Source of the DNA: Eukaryota sp. TZLM1-RC
Lineage: Eukaryota > Metamonada: BaSk clade
Assembly: GCA_040285825.1 (NCBI GenBank)
Contig: JAUPSS010000001.1
Location: 3,906,001-3,970,000, forward strand
Direction: 5' to 3'
Length of the DNA stretch: 64,000 nucleotides
The position numbers and the translations under genes were made by a program. This document shows, in pieces, positions 7,335 through 16,096 of this stretch. The notes beneath the pieces are model-generated. The model made no database searches, was not told the origin of the DNA, and worked only from the letters and a program-made list of their open reading frames with translations. The first letter of the stretch is position 1. Each line of letters begins with the position of its first letter.

Positions 7335-9836
7335 ATGGATGTTTCCGACGGCTTCTTAACGACACGAACATTGACGAGCAATCAATTCGAACGCTTTCAT
7401 AGAACTCTTTTGAGAGCATGGAACCAAAACCAGAGAGAAGATGGAAGTGTTCTGTTTGGTGATCTTCTTCATCATTTTCAACAACAGAAACCTGGTGAAG
7501 AAGCTAAGGATTTGTTGCTATTAGCTGTTGCAAGAGGGGTCCACAAAGACATCCCATCACTTTACTCATATGCTGCAGAACCCAAAGAACACATTATACT
7601 CACTTTTCGCACTGATGAGGGGGAACTGCGATTTGAAATGCAGAAAGAAGCACCCTCCACAGCTCCACCAATGAAAGGTACCTCATTCTCCATTATGAAT
7701 GTGCCATATCAGAAGCCCGAGTTCTTTAACGAGTTTCCCACCCTTCTACTGAAGTATTTGGAACAAGAAGCACGTCTATTAGAGAAGTATCATTCAAACG
7801 TCTTACCCTTCATCAATTCAACAGGAACAGGTAAAACACGGTTTATGATTGAATCATGCAAGTCTATTCAGTCCAGAGATGATTTAGAAGCAGTATATTT
7901 CACGTTTCCTAGATTCTCAACGGAAGGTTCTGATTCAGTACTGAGGACAGATCCTCTTGCTACTGCTGATTTCACTGGTTACTTCCGCCAGTTAATGTAC
8001 AATGATTACACTGAAGATAGAAAGCAAAGGGTCCGCCGTATTGTTTTTGCCTGCCAGTGTTTGATGGCTTCTGCCCTGAAACTTGGTCAAAGCTATCAGA
8101 CTATGGAAAGGGAATACTTTGAAACACTACCAACCAGTATGGTGAACAAGGCAGGAGAGCTGTTCACAACATATTATACTTCTTCAGATAATATTGCTCT
8201 CCAAACTACCAATATGTTGAATTCACTATCCCTTTTAAATTCAACCAAATATGTTTTATTTTCAGATGAGGTTAGTTCACTTATTGGTACGAGTTTCGGA
8301 TCTATTCGCACCAAAGCCTACTTTAACGAGGCTAGTGATGGTTTGGATTGTGATTGGAATTTCTTCCGTTGTTGGCGACATGCTGCTAGAAACTTACTCC
8401 TATCAGGAATACAACTAATCGTAATTGTTGCTGGAACTCATACTGCTCTACATCACTTTTGTCATGATGTTGTCAAGTCCTTGTCCTATAGACCGTTTAC
8501 ACCTGGTAAAAATGACTATATGGTGGATGAAGTACGGAGCGGTACTACTTTACCCCCAATCTCTACTGGTTGGGTTCAGATTTTTGATGATTCTCTCCCT
8601 CTAACCCATAGAAGTCCTGATGTATCACCATTACTTTCCCTAGTCAATGCAGCTTCTTGTAGGCCATTGTGGGTTGCGTATGCACGTGATTCGATCAATT
8701 GGGGTTCTTTTGAACGTAAAATAGTTGAAAAAGCACAACACGCTTTCAGTGAAACCGATGTCGACCAGTACATGGCAGCCATACTTTCCGTCATTCTAGA
8801 AGGTACAGCAATCCATGAAACTGTGTTGACAAAGTTTGTACATTGTACATTTGCCATGGTTGATTTTACTTGTGCTCATATCGGAACAGAGCAGAAGTAC
8901 TTTTCGTTTCTGCTCCCAACCGTTGATCCATTGATTGCTCACTGTGGATGGCAGCTTCTCCTCCAGTTAAAGGATAATGAGTGGCAACATGAACTGACGA
9001 AGGTGCTGAGGGAATTGATAAGCACGCATGTTGCACCAACTACCTTTGGAATCTTGGTTGAACCAATTGCAGTAGCATTGCTGCTTTTTTTGTTTCAATT
9101 CCAAAGATCTCAACAACCACCAGAAAAAGTTAAATACTTTGTTAACTTGTATCCAATATTTTTGGAACATTTTTTGGCAGCATTTTGTACATCATATAAC
9201 ATACCCGAAGCACCCAGTGGTTGGACCTCTCCATGGGTTCTCTCAATTGCAGAATCAATGCTACTTCATGATAGGAGTGTTCTCACAGATAGTCGGTCTT
9301 TTTTCCTTTTACTCTTAGGTGCATTCATTTTCAGAACGATCGTCTTATTACCTGATAGAACTGAAGCCGTTGATGCAATCATTCCATTAATTCGTTCTAA
9401 CAATGATTCTTCAATCAGTCTTCCATCGCTGTTTGCAATCCAATCAGCCATTGAAAGTGGTAATGGTCACCAGTATCTTGGATACGTCAAGATTCAAATC
9501 AAAACCTCTACGACAGTTTCAACGAAACGGGTCTTTCAAAGCCTACGTTCAACACATTTTGGGTCACAAGCATGCTATAGTGTATGTTTGCTCTTATCAT
9601 TGGGTAATAGGAATGATCTAACTGCACCAGAGTTAACCTCATATCAATCAAATGAAGATCCTAGGGTTTACGTGGCAGATGAAGCAAAGTTTTCCATTGT
9701 CAAACAGGCAGTGATGACGTTGAAAAATGCCTTGGAGGTTCCTCAACACAAATTTCGAGTCAGAAACAATGGTGAAATTATTGATAAACCTTGGACTAAA
9801 GTAGAGAGCTTATCCCCTGAACATTCACCTAGTTAA
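7335..9836 (+). CDS. Crinkler-RHS-type P-loop NTPase/putative nuclease, copy 1 (833 aa)
   Basis: An intronless ORF starts MDVSDGF. Using 835-residue numbering, it has a Walker A motif NSTGTGKTR at 163-171 (Lys169), a Walker B YVLFSDE at 308-314 and a following IVIVAGTHT at 364-372, the order seen in the NTPase of Crinkler/RHS (CR) proteins. Near the C-terminus, EAVDAIIPL (Asp682) and YVKIQIKTS (Gln723, Lys725) fit the D...(E/Q)xK pattern of the restriction-endonuclease fold that follows the NTPase in that class. The first ~150 residues are not recognised and would be the header domain. Known CR proteins are effectors or genome-conflict proteins; function here is inferred. Two residues are missing near position 70 relative to the other copies. 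AATAAA lies 8 nt after the stop (9844-9849). No signal peptide or membrane segment is evident. Confidence 0.75.
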   Translation: MDVSDGFLTTRTLTSNQFERFHRTLLRAWNQNQREDGSVLFGDLLHHFQQQKPGEEAKDLLLLAVARGVHKDIPSLYSYAAEPKEHIILTFRTDEGELRFEMQKEAPSTAPPMKGTSFSIMNVPYQKPEFFNEFPTLLLKYLEQEARLLEKYHSNVLPFINSTGTGKTRFMIESCKSIQSRDDLEAVYFTFPRFSTEGSDSVLRTDPLATADFTGYFRQLMYNDYTEDRKQRVRRIVFACQCLMASALKLGQSYQTMEREYFETLPTSMVNKAGELFTTYYTSSDNIALQTTNMLNSLSLLNSTKYVLFSDEVSSLIGTSFGSIRTKAYFNEASDGLDCDWNFFRCWRHAARNLLLSGIQLIVIVAGTHTALHHFCHDVVKSLSYRPFTPGKNDYMVDEVRSGTTLPPISTGWVQIFDDSLPLTHRSPDVSPLLSLVNAASCRPLWVAYARDSINWGSFERKIVEKAQHAFSETDVDQYMAAILSVILEGTAIHETVLTKFVHCTFAMVDFTCAHIGTEQKYFSFLLPTVDPLIAHCGWQLLLQLKDNEWQHELTKVLRELISTHVAPTTFGILVEPIAVALLLFLFQFQRSQQPPEKVKYFVNLYPIFLEHFLAAFCTSYNIPEAPSGWTSPWVLSIAESMLLHDRSVLTDSRSFFLLLLGAFIFRTIVLLPDRTEAVDAIIPLIRSNNDSSISLPSLFAIQSAIESGNGHQYLGYVKIQIKTSTTVSTKRVFQSLRSTHFGSQACYSVCLLLSLGNRNDLTAPELTSYQSNEDPRVYVADEAKFSIVKQAVMTLKNALEVPQHKFRVRNNGEIIDKPWTKVESLSPEHSPS

Positions 9837-10049
9837 TTTCAGAAATAAAGCTAAACTTTATCTTTTATTTAACAAACCTACACCAGTTCTATGATGGCAG
9901 GTTCTGAAGACTCGTTTTTGTTACAATAAATTTATATACATCAATTGTTAAACTTGTGTTAAGTTCGCTAAATTGAAGCAGTGCACAAAGGTTACAACTA
10001 GAGTCCATTTGAATTGACACACAATATTCTTTTACAACATTAATAAACC
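9837..10049. other. 3' flank of NTPase gene 1
   Basis: The flank is conserved between blocks. It contains AATAAA at 9844-9849, a likely polyadenylation signal, and otherwise AT-rich sequence with no ORF of note. Confidence 0.35.
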
Positions 10050-10334
10050 TCAAAGACATAATCCATGTGATGTCATTGATTCATTACAATGCATTGTCTT
10101 GCTGCGGTTGACAACAGAGCACCCGCGAATGGTTTCCTGCTCTTCCAACAAATAGTAATAATTATTCCTTGCTGTACTGCTCACTCGTTCAGGTAGAGGT
10201 CTCTTCTGACTACGATGTCCTTCCACTATGTATCTCTCCCCCTTGTTTGCCTGATCACATCTCCTGAACTTTGAACGAATGGAAGTTTGTGCTGGAGAGA
10301 ACTGCCCACGATTTAAGGAGGAAAACACTGTCAT
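10050..10334 (-). CDS. Conserved small basic ORF, convergent with NTPase gene (94 aa)
   Basis: Starts at ATG 10334 and reads MTVFSSLNRGQFSPAQTS; it is rich in Arg, Lys and Ser. The same frame stays open in the copies at 19,547-19,882 and 41,446-41,781, with amino-acid substitutions but no internal stop; only the C-terminal few residues differ by a frame change. No known domain is recognised. An open stretch of another frame ~100 bp upstream (reading KKAIQERIRVAHNEWN in the 41 kb copy) suggests it may be the 3' part of a longer broken gene. It is tail-to-tail with the NTPase gene. Confidence 0.35.
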   Translation of the reverse strand: MTVFSSLNRGQFSPAQTSIRSKFRRCDQANKGERYIVEGHRSQKRPLPERVSSTARNNYYYLLEEQETIRGCSVVNRSKTMHCNESMTSHGLCL

Positions 10335-10812
10335 GCATGTTTGTGCATGATTTGTTTATATTAGGGGGTGTTATGTGAAGGATCACGCTTCTAACCAGAA
10401 CCACTCCATGCAGTTGTTTTCAATCGAAATTGAGTCTATTCCATTCATTATGGGCCACCCTTATGCTCTCTTGAATGGCCTTCTTAACATTTGGAATAAT
10501 TTTCCTTGCTTCAACTCTGGTTGATGATTCCCTTAGAAGTTGGCTCAAAAATGATTAATTCAGTTTAAGAATTAACCAAATTTGTTTTCTCACTTGCTGT
10601 TTTCTGTTCTTTAATTGGCTGACTTCGATCGATCGGTCAATTTGTACTTGGTTGTTGTTAACTTTTCCACTGAATTTATATTTATTGTTTGTTTTTATTT
10701 TTATTTTTTGTATTTTTTTGTTAATCTCTATTTAACTGTTATAGTCGTTTTTTCTTAATTTCATCAACAGTGGTATTTTTTGGCAACAGTACAATTTTTA
10801 TTTCTTTTAATA
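10335..10812. other. Intergenic in block L1
   Basis: The stretch holds the coding-like remnant upstream of the small ORF (about 10,400-10,540, minus strand) and then T-rich low-complexity DNA around 10,670-10,760. No gene is supported. Confidence 0.3.
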
Positions 10813-11005
10813 ACAAACCCACCAAAGTTGAGGGTTTAACTAATATTGTTGTTTATATTTGTGGCCATAACGGTATTTATATTACATTAACACTAATAGT
10901 AAAGTATTTGTTCAAGGATGAGTAGAATAAGTGAATTATTTGGAAGATCAACTGCTCAAAACATTGTGATATTTCATTTTTGATCGAATCAAGGTTGCAG
11001 AAGAG
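10813..11005 (+). pseudogene. Degenerate RCC1-repeat piece, plus strand
   Basis: Translated pieces AACAAACCCACC onward (NKPTKVEGLTN, then GHNGIY, then MSRISELFGRS in another frame) align with the minus-strand RCC1 mini-ORF at 11,011-11,247 (NKPTKVQGLTN, GHNGIYADID, LSRISDF). Stops and frame changes make it non-coding. It converges tail-to-tail on the intact mini-ORF, forming an imperfect inverted repeat of about 190 bp arms. Confidence 0.6.
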
Positions 11006-11010
11006 TCAAT

Positions 11011-11247
11011 TTAATCAAATCGAATGATGGCTACTGAAATACCTTCTATATTATGCTTCAATGCATAACTATCTTCGTAAAAATCACTGATTCTGCTCAA
11101 CTTACCCCACACAAAAACTTTACCATTGTTGTCAATGTCAGCATAAATACCATTGTGACCACTAATAGAAACCACATTAGTTAAACCTTGAACTTTGGTG
11201 GGTTTGTTATTAATAGAATTTCCATTCAGTATTCTAAAACTGTTCAT
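11011..11247 (-). CDS. RCC1-repeat mini-protein (78 aa)
   Basis: Starts at ATG 11247. The core VVSISGHNGIYADIDNNGKV followed by FVWGKLSRI is one RCC1 (beta-propeller blade) repeat, with the typical G-H-x-x-x-Y/A-x-x-x-x-G-x-V/L-x-x-W-G pattern. A real RCC1 propeller needs about seven such blades, so this is either a one-blade remnant or the last exon of a lost gene. Copies with an open frame occur at 20,458-20,691 (77 aa) and 40,630-40,866 (78 aa). The open frame is kept in all three, but that may reflect recent duplication. Confidence 0.5.
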   Translation of the reverse strand: MNSFRILNGNSINNKPTKVQGLTNVVSISGHNGIYADIDNNGKVFVWGKLSRISDFYEDSYALKHNIEGISVAIIRFD

Positions 11248-11253
11248 TTTCAC

Positions 11254-11899
11254 TTAATCATTGGATGAATTTTTTTGTCAGTAGATTGTTTTGTTTTTCC
11301 TCAATGATTCAAATGTATGATCATTATCTTCAATGTTTTATTGAACGGTATTTTTATTGAGAAAAGAAATTCTATCTAGTATTCGATATAATCTTAATTT
11401 CTTTAATGTTGTTGGTGTAAAGAATTTTTTAAAAACGAAGAACTAAGTTTACTAAGTATGAGCTTATGTATAATTCAATCAGGTTAGTGCGGCATACCTC
11501 TTAATTTCAATTAAGTTTGGTTAAACAAATGAATACCTTTTTGGCTTCATACGACAAAGTAGGGTTTGATCAACACAGTGTCGATCAATCAGTAGATTGA
11601 ATTATATCACCTCTTAACACAATCGCTGCATCATCAATCATGCAACATAAACTTAAAAAAGAAAAAACATTCCTCTGTTGTATATCGTTTGCTTAAATTA
11701 AATTTATAAATTATTAAATAATTCCATTTGTTTTTGAGTGACAGAAATTATAGGAACAACAAACATGTAAACTCATCTACGTTAAAAAACCCATTGGTGA
11801 ATGTACTAGAAACAAGAACAGCTCCACAGAATGAAGTATAAATACCCACAAAGCTAAAACAGACCAAAAAACACTAAAGAATTAAATACAGGGAAACCC
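11254..11899. other. Intergenic in block L1, matches 3' flank of the PKA-type gene
   Basis: Reverse-complement match to 40,051-40,620, the DNA between the kinase gene and the RCC1 mini-ORF in the right arm. It includes the kinase 3' flank (CATCCACCTTAA-type AT-rich sequence). No separate gene is seen. Confidence 0.5.
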
Positions 11900-12316
11900 T
11901 CACCACTCCTCAAAAATCTTTAAAATCTCTGGCGTTGGTGCCTTATTGTGTGAAGAATCAGCTGGATATATCTCAAACAAAGAAGGATCACCTGCATGCT
12001 TTGGTTTTGGCCTAATGGGTGCAGTAACCTCTCTCCTTTTAAGAGAACCCCAATCAATTTCCCTAAAGAACTTGTGCCTCTTCACATCAGCTGCTCCACC
12101 ACGAAAGCATCCCAGTCTTCTGAACCAGTCATGCACAAGCAACCTTTGAATCAAATCACGAGTGATGGCATCGAAATGGGAAGGAATTGCAGTGGATTGT
12201 TCAGTATCATTAATGGGAAGTTTTTGATTTGAGGTCATTGATTTGAATTGAATCAATGAATCAGGCTTGAAGCCACTAAGACTTGGCTCAATTTTTTTGA
12301 CCATACTCGGTTTCAA
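11900..12316 (-). pseudogene. PKA-type kinase C-terminal fragment, frameshifted (L1)
   Basis: From about 12,210 to 11,900 the DNA matches the last exon of the kinase gene at 38.86-40.05 kb, including FDAITRDLIQRLL, the GDPSLFEIYPAD C-tail segment and the terminal FEEW. One T is lost relative to the kinase (CAATTTCCT versus CAATTCCT), so bases upstream of it are read in another frame. Beyond ~12,215 the homology stops and unrelated sequence (KIEPSLSGFKPDSL) is fused. The piece lacks the ATP-binding and catalytic loops, so it cannot be a kinase. The first codon of the open stretch is TTG. Confidence 0.8.
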
Positions 12317-12590
12317 TGGTTTTTTTTTGTCAAAATCTTCCTAATCTCGATATTCAACATTGTATTCTCAATACAAATTTCTCGGTTCAGTGCTTTTTGT
12401 TGTTTTTTTAGCTTACGCTTTGATGTTTGTTGGTCAAAAATCGCATTTCTAATAATTTTTGATGGATGAGTTAATTTCAAATTAGATCTTCTCTTTCTGG
12501 GACCAGGATTTGCTTCAACATCTTCATCTATTGTTAAATCAACAGTAAATGGGTTTGTTGATAGAAGATGTTTGCAGCTTCTGGATTAAC
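12317..12590 (-). pseudogene. Coding remnant with 2A-like motif DVEANPGP
   Basis: The minus strand is open from about 12,587 and reads TVDLTIDEDVEANPGP followed by a basic stretch RKRRSNLKL. The bases 12,522-12,499 encode DVEANPGP, fitting the consensus D(V/I)ExNPGP of 2A peptides, at which ribosomes skip a bond between G and P. In known cases these occur in viruses and in N-terminal parts of LINE ORFs. The frame ends near 12,320; a T-run length difference between L1 and L2 (about 12,322) changes the frame, so the copy is likely broken. What protein it belongs to is unknown. Confidence 0.5.
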
Positions 12591-13541
12591 AACATAAATT
12601 ATAAACATAATAATCAAACTCAACATTATTAAAGTAACAATTTAAGACACAACATTCTGTATCTAAAGTGCAAATACCTAAACCACAAAAAACAACAAAA
12701 TAAAATACATTAAAATAACAATTTAAAACAAAATATAAACAAAGGAAACATCCCGTATCAAAGGTGATCAGCACCATATCTGATGTAACAGCACCCATAT
12801 CATGACTCACATAATGGCTGAAAAAAGTGCAATACTCTACCCCAACGGAAAAATCAGAACAATGATTCCGATAGGAAATCAAGGCTATCCTGTAAAACAG
12901 GATGACTGTTCCCGACTGAGGAGTTCGGGAGGAAGTACTCTGCTGTTCTTTGAAGAACAGGTTGAAGGAGGAGGTGGGAACTGAGTCCGTAACCTCGTCA
13001 TCCTTTTTCTCCTTTCGCTGCATGATGTCAGAAGAATGGGAAGAGTCAAGATAATCTCGCTGTCTGACACGATGCCTGACATGCTGATTGCGATTTCAAA
13101 TTCATTGCTTATTTCCACAATGGTATCAAATGCCTATCCACTGTATCTCTATTAGTGATCATCAACATCAGCTCGATTTACCCTCTAGCTCTTCTGGTCG
13201 TTGTTACTCCGTCTAAACTCTATGTTTTTTTCCAGTTTCCTTCTCCTTCCTTTACCTCTTGTTCTTTTCCCATTCAGCTATCTAAATAATTCTCTCTTCC
13301 AATCTCCCTCTCTATTTGGACGGGACCTAAACAAATGCTTATTTGGCCCAGAATCAACAAAATTCATAAGTGAGTAGATGGTCTATTGATTTCAGACGTC
13401 TCAAATTTACATGGACACAATGATGTTGAGTCCCCACACCTGGACCTAGTTGGATGTTTCACTTACAAAATCAGAGAACACAACAGAGACTGGTCATCTA
13501 TCTGAATGGAGAGACAGTAGGTGAGTAACCCTTTCAATTAT
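12591..13541. other. Unassigned stretch in block L1
   Basis: Minus-strand frames of 145 (13,023-12,586) and 77 codons overlap here and are nearly identical in L2, with a charged N-terminal part (MQRKEKKDDEVTDSV) and a hydrophobic C-terminal part rich in Phe, Tyr and Cys. Upstream (13,200-13,340) lies a pyrimidine-rich tract on the plus strand. None is recognised; a decayed gene is possible. Confidence 0.3.
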
Positions 13542-14484
13542 CAGCAAAATCTGACAATTTATGTTGAAGCTTTTTACAACAAACCTGCAAATTAAAAAAA
13601 GATCGGTTTGGAATTTCTTGAATTGATTGGGGAAAACATTTGGTCCAGATTTGTGGTGGCAATCTATCGAGTTCACAAGATATCTCATTCAAATATGGAC
13701 TGCAGCTGGGAACTAACAGATGAGAATCTTCAGGAAATCTACGAGAAAATTCATAAATGAAGTTCTTGCCTCCACCCAATAATGCTGATTGACACAAAGT
13801 AGAAGATTTAGTAAATCCAAAATTACCCAAATTTGCTGAAGAAAATAAGTGATTTTTCAACACTTTTGGTTCTACAACCAATAAATCAGCAAGAAATCCG
13901 TTTTTGAATGAAGTTATGGAACGACAAAAAACTAATGCTATGGAAGGAGCGCAAGATCTCAAAACGATTGTTATTCTCCCAGTGTAGCAATTTTTAAGCA
14001 TGAAAATTTGAATATGTTTTTCTAAATCTAAAGAAGAATTTCAATCAAGGTTATTTTTCATTTTTTCCATTATAACTTGTAATTCATTCTAAATTCGAGG
14101 CACATTTTCTAACCCACAACCAAGAAACTTAAGAAAATCACTACTATAGTTAGTAATAGGGACAATTGTATCGTGTATCACAAGATCCTGAGCAGAAGGA
14201 CCATTCAGAAGGCATTTGCTCGCAATATGATGAAGCCCAACATTTTCATATGAATCAGCAATATCTTGTGCAAACAACTGCAGTAAATCAAATGAACCAA
14301 TCAAAAATATATCATCCATATAAGCAACTATTTTTAGGGAAGGGTGATTTTGCTTGATAACAACTAAAGTTTTGTGAATAGCTAAACAGAAGAATAATGG
14401 GCGTAAAGGATCACCTTGTTTTACACCAGAAGATGATTTTAAACCAAATGAATTAAATATTAAATCTGATGCTTTACCACAATA

Positions 14485-14626
14485 TGATGCCGTTAGGCAG
14501 AAATACCAAAGAAGTAAAGAGAGAAAAGAAGGTTTATTAATAGAAATACTTGTTTTTGAACAAGTGCCACGTCATCATGTAAATTCCTCATCTGTCTAGC
14601 AAGTTAGTTAATCAGTAACAACAACA
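14485..14626 (-). repeat. 3' LTR of gag-only element (L1)
   Basis: 142 bp, differing from its partner at one position seen (GTGCCACG versus ATGCCACG around the box), so the insertion is young or homogenised. Read on the minus strand it starts TGTTGTTG and ends GGCATCA. The terminal TGCCTAACGGCA can form a small hairpin. Confidence 0.9.
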
Positions 14627-14666
14627 CTACTTCTTCCCATTTTCTTTCAACAGTTGCGTGAACCAT

Positions 14667-15380
14667 TTAGCATAATGAAGAATGGGGATTTGTGAGATAC
14701 TGAGGCACGTGGCGTAAATGATTGACTTCGTGCTTAACTTTTGAGGGGCAATCACGAGCTAGATGACCTTTCTGGTGACATTTGAAACATGTCCCTTCAG
14801 TCAAATTGCGAGACCTATGGGATGAACGAGACTTCATACCAGCTTGACGCACAGAGTCGGTATTTTCAGAAACAGTCTTTGAAGACCTGTTCCAAGAAGC
14901 TACTCGCGTGCAATCAAGTAGTTCATCCTCTGCGGTATTTACCAATGTAGGAAAATCGGGGAATAACTCGTCCCGAATTCGAGAAATCAGAAATTTCTGC
15001 AGTCCTAATGGAAGAATACCCTTGGCGAATCTGATCATGAAGGCTGAGTCAGGCAATTTCAGTCCGGAAGTCCTGCTTTTCGCCTGAAAAAAACGTCTCA
15101 GGTAGCAGGACATACGTTCACGGACGTCGCCCTTACGGACATCAACCTTCAACTCAGACATCACCAAGTTGAATTCCTCGTACGAGGAAAACGAAGTGGA
15201 TGATCTTAAATGATCCAGAAACACCTCATCGGATGAATCGACTCTGAGTATTGTGAGAACCAATGATTCTAACAAGAAGGGGTCAACGAGGAGCCTTGCT
15301 GGAACAAGGTCCTTTTTCGGTGTAACAGAAGAGTACACCTTCCACTGTTGTAGGAACAACAGAACATCATCCACTTCCAT
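14667..15380 (-). CDS. Gag-like protein with CCHC zinc knuckle (237 aa)
   Basis: Starts at ATG 15380 (MEVDDVLLFLQQW). The N-terminal two thirds are helical with RKGDVRERMSCYLRRF, typical of retroelement capsid proteins, followed by a basic Ser/Arg linker. CFKCHQKGHLARDC near residue 200 is a perfect CX2CX4HX4C nucleic-acid-binding knuckle. It ends at TAA 14,667 about 20 bp before the polypurine tract. The frame is intact in both L1 and L2 and is the only gene of the element. It would package element RNA, with enzymes supplied in trans; this is inference. Confidence 0.85.
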   Translation of the reverse strand: MEVDDVLLFLQQWKVYSSVTPKKDLVPARLLVDPFLLESLVLTILRVDSSDEVFLDHLRSSTSFSSYEEFNLVMSELKVDVRKGDVRERMSCYLRRFFQAKSRTSGLKLPDSAFMIRFAKGILPLGLQKFLISRIRDELFPDFPTLVNTAEDELLDCTRVASWNRSSKTVSENTDSVRQAGMKSRSSHRSRNLTEGTCFKCHQKGHLARDCPSKVKHEVNHLRHVPQYLTNPHSSLC

Positions 15381-15442
15381 AGAAGCAAATGACGGATGTA
15401 GTACGTGTGTAGATCACATCTGCAATGAGGGCCAATAATTAT

Positions 15443-15584
15443 TGATGCCGTTAGGCAGAAATACCAAAGAAGTAAAGAGAGAAAAGAAGGTTTATTAATA
15501 GAAATACTTGTTTTTGAACAAATGCCACGTCATCATGTAAATTCCTCATCTGTCTAGCAAGTTAGTTAATCAGTAACAACAACA
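15443..15584 (-). repeat. 5' LTR of gag-only element (L1)
   Basis: 142 bp. On the minus strand it contains TGATGACGTGGCA and TTATTAATAAA, candidate promoter and polyadenylation parts. It is followed by ATAATTATTGGCCCTCATTGCAG; a primer-binding site could start at TGGCCC, nine bases after the LTR, but no tRNA match can be named. Confidence 0.9.
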
Positions 15585-15711
15585 AATAGTGGTGGAAAAA
15601 ACTTGGCAGCTCAGGAAAATTAGATTTAATTACCACAAAAATTGCTTTTCGTTTTACAGAAATAAAAGCACTTTTGCAGTCCAGAATAAAAATAAAATTA
15701 TTATCCCCTTC

Positions 15712-16096
15712 GTAAAATCGTTTCTTCTTAATTGTATCAACAATGGTAATTCTTTGCAATGCTACAGCCATTACCTATTTTACAAACCCACCAAAGTTGA
15801 GGGTTTACCTAATATTGTTGTTTATATTTTTGGTTTTAACGACAACTTTTTTTCATTAACATTAATAGTAAGGTATTTGTTCAAGGATGAGTAGAATAAG
15901 TGATTTTTTTGGAAGATCAAATGCTCAAAACAATGTGACACTTGATTCTTTGATCGAACTAATATTGCAGAAGAGCCAATATATATTTGTTGTGTATCAA
16001 AGGGAACTCAGAATTATTATATTGGTCAAAGCTTCATTTAGTTTTTCAAAACAAGTAATCTGTATTCCACTATGTTGCAGCTTTTGTCAATTGTAG
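15712..16096 (+). pseudogene. Degenerate RCC1-derived piece (L1)
   Basis: Around 15,780-15,950 the DNA reads KPTKVEGLPNIVV and, after a frame change, MSRISDFFGRSNAQNNV, aligning with the RCC1 mini-ORF and with the degenerate piece at 10,813. A 69-codon open frame at 15,887-16,096 continues it but is probably not a gene. Copies lie at 25,144-25,465 (+), 46,596-46,930 (-) and 55,411-55,745 (-). Confidence 0.5.

Larger units (their letters stand above)
14485..15584 (-). mobile_element. Gag-only LTR element (family 1), complete, with 4-bp TSD
   Basis: Two 142-bp LTRs with TG...CA ends flank a single gag-like gene in the same orientation. The purine-rich tract GAAAGAAAATGGGAAGAAGTAG precedes the 3' LTR without a gap (14,627-14,648). 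The target duplication is AATA at 14,481-14,484 and 15,585-15,588. Removing the element and one AATA restores the LINE B sequence CCACAATAGTGG as found uninterrupted at 49.25 kb. No protease, RT or integrase is present, so it would need an autonomous partner, like known terminal-repeat gag-only elements. Confidence 0.9.
13542..15711 (-). mobile_element. LINE B, 5'- and 3'-truncated, interrupted by an LTR element (L1)
   Basis: Non-LTR reverse transcriptase pieces read from 15,711 leftward: FILDCKSAF (motif A) at the 5' end, an interruption by the LTR element, then SSGVKQGDPLRPLFF (motif B/domain 4), AYMDDIFLIG (active site, near 14,320), and SALLGGGKNFIYEFSRRF with WTKCFPQSI near 13,700. Frame breaks occur near 14,090 and 14,000. 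The 5' truncation joins the RCC1-derived DNA at ~15,711; the right arm at 46,979 shows this site without the LINE. The 3' end is cut at KLQHKLSDF, before the zinc/endonuclease domain. Confidence 0.8.

Noticed and set aside
8576-8857. 93-codon minus-strand frame inside the NTPase gene, kept in all copies
   Set aside because: It is antisense to a conserved coding region and its preservation follows from the identity of the sense gene. No domain or start context supports it.
9403-9621. 72-codon plus-strand frame overlapping the NTPase 3' part
   Set aside because: It lies in another frame of the same strand over the nuclease region and has no independent evidence.
12586-13118. 145- and 77-codon minus-strand frames as genes
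   Set aside because: The frames overlap each other, have no recognisable domain, and their conservation between L1 and L2 is no higher than the flanking non-coding DNA.
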